Source of the DNA: Larix kaempferi
Taxonomy: Eukaryota > Streptophyta > Pinopsida > Pinales > Pinaceae
Assembly (NCBI GenBank): GCA_027924585.1
Contig: BSBM01000047.1
Location: 24,124,501-24,188,500, forward strand
Length of the DNA: 64,000 bases
Direction: 5' to 3'
Within the stretch, counting starts at the first letter, position 1. Every line of letters starts with the position of its first letter. A program made the position numbers and the translations under genes. The notes beneath the pieces are model-generated. The model ran no database searches, was not told where the DNA came from, and saw only the letters and a program-made list of their open reading frames with translations. Shown here one piece after another: positions 57,381 to 64,000 of the stretch.

Positions 57381-58113
57381 TGTGAAAATCCTCATAGCAG
57401 ATCTAAGAGATGATGTATACCTCACAAGAGTAATTATGATTAAGCAGGAAAATAGAAGAAGAGTGGTCAATACAATATAATGAGCAACAGAATAATATGG
57501 TACAGTAGAACTCGGATAGAAGCAATAATACTTCACACACACTAATTAATTAATCACAATATGGACAAACAAATAGTACAATGGTAGAGAGGATTCGAAT
57601 GCCTAAGGTGGCAATTCAAATTAGCCTCTCAGAGTGATCATAAGATCAATAGAGTGTCATCGGAGCACAACTAGGTGTCCTCATGATCATCGGAGCACAA
57701 CTGGAAGTCTTCATCATCATCAATGGAGTCATCAATGCTCAAGTAACTGTCAACCATCAGTCAAACTGAGTCTGGTAGGTGTAACTGAGTGTAACTCAGT
57801 GTAACTCAGTGTAACTAAGTGTAACTGACTATAATTGAGTGTAACTGAGTATAAAGTGAAGACAAATGGACTAGTAGGTGAAGAAGGGCGAGTTGCTTCC
57901 TAAAATCAAGGAAGAAGGGCGCATTAATAAACTGGAGGGCTAAAACTGAATGGTGAGAAGCTCCTGGGGGCTGGCTAACTGAGGGCTAGGTGTTGGACTG
58001 ATGACTGTGATGCATGCAAAATGCATGCAAACCCTAAAAGTGCATGCATGACTGAAAATGTAAATGATCAAAATACTGGTGGGACTAGGATGGAGTATAG
58101 GAATATCCTAACA
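57381..58113 (-). repeat. 5' LTR of the young pol-less element
   Basis: Matches 55207-55908 closely. It has an extra gtgtaactcagtgtaact unit set (about 57780-57850) and an extra atgcatgcaaa near 58015. Ends ...cctaaca, followed by the TSD. Confidence 0.93.
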
Positions 58114-58195
58114 TGGCGGAGGTCGTAGCAGAGGTTTTTTTGACAATTTTTTACAATCTTGTAACTCTAAAAACATCCGCTATGACCTCCGCTAC

Positions 58196-58215
58196 AGGTC
58201 CTTTTCCTTGTAGTG
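58196..58215 (-). repeat. Right terminal inverted repeat of the CACTA element
   Basis: Plus-strand aggtccttttccttgtagtg is the inverted form of CACTACAAGGAAAAGGACCT. It is followed by the TSD aag (58216-58218). Confidence 0.92.
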
Positions 58216-58244
58216 AAGTTAACCGACTTTGGTATTGTTGTAAT

Positions 58245-58305
58245 AGACCCATGGTATTGGGAGGTATTCCCATGGTACTGGGAGGTATTCCCATGGTATT
58301 CTTGT
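58245..58305. repeat. Short tandem repeat, ~21 bp unit
   Basis: ccatggtattgggaggtattc is repeated about two and a half times, immediately outside the CACTA right end. Confidence 0.85.
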
Positions 58306-59002
58306 GATATAAGCCTATTATGAGATTGATCATACTCCATTGTAATATGAGTGAACATGTGACTAGAAACTCACTCATGGTCAAGAGTACCCATGGATGG
58401 TAGAGCCATAGTCGACCATGCCTGGTTGGATTTGGCGAAGGGGCATAATGAAGATATCTTGTGTTGATTTTGCATGCAAAGGTTTTCCGGGATAAATAAT
58501 GGTGTCCATGATGTGTATTTTGTTATTGTTTGCTTTACTGTTATATGTTTATGTTGTGTTAATAATTTTTACTATGTCCATGAAATATCAACAAATGGCC
58601 TACATGCCAACATTTCATTAGCATACTTTGTTTCCTTTCCATTCATATGTTCTAGTTAAAATAGCATATCATCCTTTTCTTCCATTTGAGCCATTTATGT
58701 TTCCATTTCTCTTTGTTAACTAAAGTTTTCATTTTCCAATTGGTTCATAGTTACTATATGTTGAATCTTAAATATAGCGGACTTTCCTTGTAATGAAGCA
58801 ATTACCTAGTTGTGATGTTCTACTATGATGACTCCTTTAACCTTTGACTCTTCCATGGATTTTTATTGCTTGGCTTCAAATTCAAAAATTATGAGTTGTC
58901 TAAGAATATTCTCAATCTCATTCATTGACTCAACAACATGTTCTTGTTAGTTTTTCGTCATTTAATTCAATATGATCTAGGATCTTAACTAAAAGAACAA
59001 CA
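58306..59002. other. Intergenic DNA, with a second degenerate CACTA-like end
   Basis: No gene. At 58776-58796 the sequence gcggactttccttgtaatgaa is, on the minus strand, TTCATTACAAGGAAAGTCCGC, close to the CACTACAAGGAAAAGG..CC...GCGG of the complete element. It has no partner and no motif array beside it. Confidence 0.45.
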
Positions 59003-59722
59003 TGTACAACATATCAAGCATAAGAGACAAGAGACAAGAGACACAAAGCATTTCACCGAGGAAAACCAAGAAGGTGAAAAACCCCGCAACTTCCTCAGCG
59101 ATAGAATAAGCACCAATACAAAGATCACCAAGATGAATCCCCAAAATATAAATGTCTGCAACAGCTACTCCTCCTCCACTTGTGTGCACTCCTCCTCTCT
59201 CTCACTAATGCGAAGTGAGTGAGTGAGTGAATGAATAGAATGAGAGAGACGCACTATCTATTTATACAATGACTTGACTTGCCTTTTACTCTAACTGGGC
59301 TGACCTCCCTTAGGAGATTCTAATAACCCATTACCACTTGTCACTGGGCCGACCCCACTAGGGTGGTCTAATAACCCTTTAACGCACATGACTCATACAG
59401 GGCCGACCCCACCAAGGTGGTCTAATAACCCATCAAATATAAGTTACGACACTTACAATATAACTTGCGACACTACTCCGGGGTCTAATGCCCTGTCATA
59501 CATGGGAGGATGGACCTCAATGACTTTACATGAGTCAAGTACAATAATGACTTCTCCGACCTGGAGGAACAAACATATCTATCGGAGGTACAACAATAGA
59601 ATACAAATGACGAGACTTCTGATCGGAGGAATAAGGCATCTCCATCGGGGATACAATAAAGTACAAATGTAATACATACAATATACAAGTGAATATCTTC
59701 CAAAGTTACAAATACATCAACA
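59003..59722 (-). repeat. 3' LTR of the minus-strand Copia element
   Basis: On the element strand it begins TGTTGATGTATTTGTAACTT after the polypurine tract. It contains three ~58 bp units with ggccgaccccacta(g)gg(t) ggtctaataaccc (about 59296-59440). A TATA-like tatttatac is at about 59260. Confidence 0.65.
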
Positions 59723-60044
59723 CTCCCTCTTAACTAGGAAGGTATTCTCTTGACACAGGTCATCAATACATATAGGCACAACAGCAATGACGATGATGCT
59801 TCGTGATCCAGTGATGATGATCCAGCTCCAGTGATGATGATCGATCACTGGTGCTATCTCTCAATTCTTCTCGTCATAGGAAGTTCTACAGAGCCAACCC
59901 TTTTGCATGCTAGATGTAGGCCTAGCCTCCTGTAGGTCTTCATCATCTCTGCGAGCTTGCCATCCTGTGGAATTATCAGGGCTGATTACGTGCGTCAACA
60001 AAACCTCGAAAGAGCATCCCAGGACTTTTACGAGCTTACTTCTC

Positions 60045-60430
60045 AACCTATCGGATCTCCCAGGATCTTTTACATGTGACCTTCACAAAACCTTAAAAGA
60101 GTATCTTGTAACCTGCAAGATCTCTAAAGAGCATCCCAGGATTTTTTCCGTGCCTAGCACAACCTGTCAGGATCTCCAGGATCTTTTACATGTGAACTCA
60201 CAAAACCTTAAAAGAGTATCTTGCATCCTGCAAAATCTCTAAAGAGCATCCCAAGATATTTTCCATGCCTAGCACAACCTATCCGGATCTCCATGATCTT
60301 TTCTATGTGACCCTTGCAAAACCTTAAAATATTATCTTGCATCTTTCAAGATCTCTAAAGAGCATCCCAAGATCTTTTCCATGCCTAGCACAACCTGTAC
60401 GGATCTCCAGGATCTTTTCTATGCAACTGC
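60045..60430. repeat. Tandem array A, ~118 bp unit, about three copies
   Basis: Units share ggatctcc(c)aggatctttt, caaaaccttaaaagagtatc, aagatctctaaagagcatcc and ttccatgcctagcacaacct. Located between pol and the 3' LTR of the Copia element. Confidence 0.9.
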
Positions 60431-60449
60431 ACAACCTGTCCACGGCCAC

Positions 60450-60905
60450 GAAGTATCATCCTGATACTCATGATCCCACTAATCATCTTCTTCACATGGA
60501 GCATCATCCTGATGCTCATGATCATACTGATCATCATCATACAGTACATCCTCCCGATGCACAACATATGGAGCATCGACCTGATGCTCATCACATATGA
60601 TCATTCTGGTCATCATCATACAATACATCATCCTGATGTACAACATCTAGAGCATCAACCTGATGCTCATCACATATGATCGTCCTGATCATCATCATAC
60701 AATACATCATCCTGATGTACAACATCTGGAGCATCGACCTGATGCTCACCACACATGATCGTCCTAATCATCATCATAGCATCATCCTGATGCATATCAT
60801 CTGGAGCATCGACCTGATGCTCACCACACATGATCGTCTCGATCATCATCATAGCATCATCCGGATGCATATCATCTGGAGCATCGTCTTGATGCTCATC
60901 ACACA
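60450..60905. repeat. Tandem array B, ~80 bp unit, about five copies
   Basis: Units share gagcatcgacctgatgctca, cacatatgatcgtcctgatc, atcatcatac and a second catcctgatg word. The third to fifth copies are most alike. In translation this gives His/Asp/Met-rich peptides that vary by frame and are not evidence of a gene. Confidence 0.9.
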
Positions 60906-60978
60906 GCACTTACATCCATAGACATGGGAAGGATCCTCCTACCACCATGCTTGGAATGGCTCCTACAAATGTGTCTCG

Positions 60979-62415
60979 TCACTTCCTCCTCGAAGTATCT
61001 TCTATCTGAAGAACACCAATCCTCTCTCTGAAGTACTCGAACTTCACTCTAGCTAGTGGTTTGGTCAACACATCTACTATTTGCTCATCTGTCACAACAT
61101 ACAGGAGATTTACTACTCCTCTCTGCACCATATCCTTGATATAGTGATATTTGATCTCGATATGCTTCGACTTGTCATGGAACACTGGGTTCTCTGACAA
61201 CTTCACACAACTCCGGTTGTCACAGAAGATACAAGTAGCATCCAACTGGAGATCAAATAAATCTCACAGTAGCTTCCTTAGCCATACTGACTCGCAACTA
61301 GCCGAACAAGTTGCAACATACTCTGTTTCGGCTGTACACAGTGCTACGCAAGATTGCTTCCTGCTAAACCAAGAGATCACACCTGATCCCATACTGAAGC
61401 AACACCCCGAAGTGCTCTTCCTATCTACAGCACTGCCTGCCCAATCTGAATCAACATAACCCTCCAGGTTAAACTTTTGATTAGCATCATACTTGAGCCC
61501 ATAATCAATCGTACCCTTCAGGTACCTCAGAATATGCTTTATAGCAATCAAGTGAACATGTCTAGGATCCGTCAAGAACTGGCTCAAGGTGTTCACCGCA
61601 AATAAAATATATGGTCTCGTGTTCGTCGGGTACATCAAGGACCCAATCATCTGACGATACATCATGGCATCAACCGACTATGATGAAACATCACTCAATA
61701 GCTTCAGGTTCGATGCCATAGGTGTGGCCATGGCCTTGCAGTCCATCATCTCGAACCGCTTCAGGATCTCTGCTGCATACTTCCCTTGTCCAAGGAATAT
61801 TCCATTTGCACTCTTCCACACCTCCATACCTATAAAGTAATGCCTCGAACTTGGTAGAAAGATTCCTCTTCGTATCGACAATCAACCTATCCTCACCTGT
61901 CACAAATAGGTCATCCATATACAATAGGAGTATCACTGGATTTCCTTCCTCAACCTTGTAGTAAAGGTTGGAATCCGCTTTACTCTTGGCAAAGCCCAAA
62001 CTGGATAGGAAGTTGTCTATCCTGTCGTACCATGTCCTGGGTGCTTGCTTCAAGTCATACAAGGCTTTCTTCAATTTGCACACATGTGACTCCCTGTCAT
62101 GTGTCTCAAATCCGAGTGGCTGCTCCACTTCCTATTCGACTACACCATTCAAGAAAGTTGTCTTGACATCCATCTGGTGTATCTTCCACTTCATCACTTG
62201 CCTTGTATTTCTCTATGCTACTATCTGCAGCATGCTTGATCTTGTAGATCTACTTAGAAGTCACAACAGACTTCCCTTCTGGTCTTGGGACCACATCCCA
62301 AACATCATTCTTCATGATCGAGTGGTATTCCTCGATCATGGCATCCTTCCATTACTACATCCCTGATCCTGGGAACTTCAGATTCTTCAATATATTCAAT
62401 AGGTAGTTTTCTTGA
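60979..62415 (-). pseudogene. Copia reverse transcriptase and RNase H remnant
   Basis: Minus-strand order: MIEEYHSIMKNDVWDVVPRP (about 62350), SVVTSK, KIHQMDVKTTFLNGVVE (62190), CKLKKALYDLKQAPRTWY, and the RT catalytic box LLLYMDDLF (about 61930; Tyr-x-Asp-Asp kept). Then FLGQGKYAAEILKRF, RQMIGSLMYPTNTRPYI, DSDWAGSAVDRKSTSGCCFS and CDNRSCVKLSENPVFHDKSK of RNase H, ending at 60979. Stops occur (for example after VVE near 62133, near 61678 and 61261), a deletion removes sequence between KYKA and KIHQ (about 62200), and a frame change lies near 61875. The RT and RNase H active-site residues seen (MDD; DSDWAG; Glu of TAETEY) are conserved, so it decayed fairly recently. Confidence 0.88.
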
Positions 62416-62420
62416 ACTTC

Positions 62421-62885
62421 GTTGCTGGAACAAATGTCATTGTCCTTCTTTTGTAGGTGATTGTACACGATCTTTCCTATAAGTCAAATTCAATTGCATG
62501 ATTAGAAACTTCTCATATTTTTTCAAAAACAAATTCTTACACATAAGAATGTATGTCATACAATCATGCAATTATCTTAGCCAATGCTTCAATACAACAT
62601 TTATCCATATCCCATAACTTTCTAGATGCCTTCCATCTCTACCAGAACATTTGTTAAGAGTTTGCACAACTCCCAACATGTCAGCAATGAAGTTTCATTC
62701 TAGATAAGTAGCAATGGAATGTTGTACAGTACCATAGGCCACTTACCCATTACTTGCATATTAGTAGTATCTTGTTCATTAATGCAACTTTGCATAATAT
62801 CCATCCTAAATCTAGGAACATAAGCATGTACATGACTGGACAACATCATTTAAGTAATCAAATATATAATAAATGACAATTCAAA
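62421..62885. other. Non-coding sequence upstream of the Copia pol fragment
   Basis: No domain recognised; would be integrase or gag territory if the element were complete. Confidence 0.45.
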
Positions 62886-62889
62886 TACT

Positions 62890-63060
62890 TATCATTGTTT
62901 GGTTGTTGGGTGGGCTCCCTCTCAATCTTTGCTTCCTTGCAGGAACTACTGGAGTGTGCTCCCTCTTGATCTTTGCTTCCTTGCAGGAACAACTGGAGTG
63001 TGCTCCCTCTTGATCTTTTCTTCCTGGAGTGTGCCCCCTCTTGATCTTTGCTTCCTTTAT
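62890..63060. repeat. Tandem repeat, ~55 bp unit, about three copies
   Basis: Units share gtgtgctccctcttgatctt, tgcttccttgcaggaac and ctggagtgtg; the third unit has lost about 17 bases. Confidence 0.88.
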
Positions 63061-64000
63061 GATATCATCATGATTATATGTCTTTGAACTTCTATCCATC
63101 CTGGACCATTATGCATGCTTAAGTGTGCACTAGTGTCATCATTGTGTCATCTTCAATATCTCATACATAATCATACATGCATTAGTATAATCTCAATACT
63201 TATCAAAACATTATGATTCCAAATAAAGTTAATCACGTATGGTCATGATCATTTCATACACAAGCATTAGTGTTCAAGGTTTCGTGGAGGACTTCTTTTA
63301 CTCATGCATATTTTTATTTGACCATAGGACTCTTCTAGTTTGTCATATCATTAATCAAACTAAGAAGCACAATATGCATAAACCCATGATTGCTCAAACT
63401 TATAACTTCATGAATTATCAATCATACCAAGTATACTTATATAATATCCTAACACAAGGTAGGATTCTAACTTGATATAGGAAAAACATACCTAGATTAT
63501 CATGCTTGCTAGTTATGTCTAACATACCCACATAATGTCTTCTTGTTCTCTTCAATGACTTGTGCCAGTAACCTGCATATCTCATAAGTTAACCATTGTA
63601 GAACCAAATTATACATACCTCGTAAGTAGAGCTTCTATGTGATCCATGACTATGGATGAGTCTTTGTCTTCATGTCACCATGGTCATATGTTCTTGATCT
63701 AGTACTTGATTTGTCTTTCTTGATGTACCTTTTATGTTAGTGGACAATATCATCCTCATACAACACCACAGTGCATTAGTACAATCATAAGTGTCATAAC
63801 CCTAATCAATAAATGTCTTCTATCATTCACATGCATTCATACTTTTACTAGGGTTATAATACAAGTCTAGAATTAATCAAGATTGTTACTAACCTCAATA
63901 ATATGAAGACACGCATATTATAAACTTAATCATGAACAGATTTCAAAACATACCTGTATCTCCTCAAGTCATACCTGTTGGGATTGCTTGTAGTCTTCTT
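63061..64000. other. Intergenic DNA to the right edge, no gene
   Basis: AT-rich with many ...catac/atcat words; no coding domain, repeat end or RNA gene recognised. Confidence 0.5.

Larger units (their letters stand above)
55207..58113 (-). mobile_element. Young LTR element without pol, inserted in the CACTA right end
   Basis: LTRs 55207-55908 (702 bp; 3' LTR) and 57381-58113 (733 bp; 5' LTR) bound a 1.47 kb interior. Flanks are tggca (55202-55206) and tggcg (58114-58118), a 5 bp duplication with one change. The primer-binding site TGGTATCAGAGC is perfect on the minus strand (57369-57380), and the polypurine tract ATTAAGGGGGGG lies at 55909-55920. The two LTRs differ at few positions apart from short indels (about 30 bp in total, mainly in the gtgtaactca array and a gcatgcaaaat stretch). 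The interior holds one long open frame and nothing like pol. Same LTR family as 46681-51385, which is on the other strand. Confidence 0.93.
36249..58215 (-). mobile_element. En/Spm (CACTA) DNA transposon, ~22 kb including two nested LTR elements
   Basis: The left end is CACTACAAGGAAAAGG at 36249, and the same 16 bases in inverted orientation end at 58215. Both ends continue with a (C/A)CCTG-type sequence and a GCGGAGG/GGAGGT motif. A 3 bp target duplication, aag, flanks both ends (36246-36248 and 58216-58218), as expected for CACTA transposition. Both subterminal regions are rich in GCACCGGTGC-like words. A TNP2-family transposase (Transposase_21, DUF4218 and DUF4216) lies inside on the minus strand, which sets the strand given here. 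Without the two nested LTR elements (46681-51385 and 55207-58113) the core is about 14.4 kb. The transposase frame is broken, so this copy is not autonomous now. Confidence 0.92.
59003..62420 (-). mobile_element. Decayed Ty1/Copia element, 3' part
   Basis: Minus-strand pol (RT and RNase H), a tandem-repeat-rich 3' untranslated part, a polypurine tract (AAGAGGGAG, plus 59723-59731) and a 3' LTR. No second LTR is visible up to the right edge, so the 5' part may be deleted or lie outside the window. The left limit of the LTR (59003, where TG...CA ends would fit) is an estimate. Confidence 0.7.

Noticed and set aside
60450-60905. CRISPR-like spacing of repeats
   Set aside because: Units are contiguous ~80 bp tandem copies without unique spacers, and the DNA is plant-like.
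60337-60921. His/Asp/Met-rich open frames on both strands
   Set aside because: They are products of the ~80 bp tandem array and appear in several frames at once; no gene support.
60979-62415. Endogenous pararetrovirus as source of the RT
   Set aside because: The order RT, RNase H with no movement or coat protein, plus the LTR and polypurine tract, fit a Copia retrotransposon.

Overview
The window reads as a stretch of plant nuclear DNA dominated by transposable elements, with one intact spliced host gene. The base composition is AT-rich. There are nested LTR retrotransposons, an En/Spm (CACTA) DNA transposon, plant-type introns and a beta-expansin. The spacing (one complete cellular gene in 64 kb) and the character of the Copia elements suggest a large repeat-rich seed-plant genome, possibly a gymnosperm. 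That assignment is inference only.

Layout, left to right. (1) 350-1090: a frameshifted remnant of a DUF3475/DUF668 (PSI-type) gene. (2) 2575-3975: a decayed tandem duplication with a ~775 bp period. (3) 5503-15313: a 9.8 kb Ty3/Gypsy-type LTR retrotransposon on the minus strand. Its LTRs are 966 and 967 bp, its target-site duplications are near-identical, and it has gag and protease remnants but no recognisable reverse transcriptase or integrase. (4) 16255-27595: a Ty1/Copia element on the plus strand, split at the pol codons just before the RT domain by a 7.66 kb LTR element (18239-25899) that carries gag but no pol. Removing the insert and one TSD copy joins the two pol halves in frame. (5) 31344-32819: an intact five-exon beta-expansin gene with a TATA box, an overlapping upstream ORF and a GC-AG intron. 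(6) 32820-36245: intergenic tandem repeats and a degenerate CACTA end.

(7) 36249-58215: a 22 kb CACTA transposon with matching terminal repeats (CACTACAAGGAAAAGG) and a perfect 3 bp TSD (aag). Its subterminal regions are packed with a palindromic GCACCGGTGC-type motif. On the minus strand it carries a decayed TNP2 transposase and, upstream of it, a SET-domain gene. On the plus strand it carries a plant-mobile-domain-like gene near the left end and a small gene with two similar adjacent exons near the right end. Two related LTR elements without pol have inserted into it: 46681-51385, which splits the SET gene and itself contains a long hairpin insertion, and 55207-58113, which is young and has an open 373-codon reading frame. 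(8) 59003-62420: a decayed minus-strand Copia element (RT-RNase H, one LTR, two tandem arrays). (9) The right edge is non-coding with one short tandem array.

How the parts relate: the expansin is the only gene likely to serve the plant directly, as a secreted wall-loosening protein. The rest is a layered record of transposition in which relative ages can be read from nesting. The most unusual object is the CACTA element, because of its SET-domain cargo and its dense palindromic subterminal arrays.
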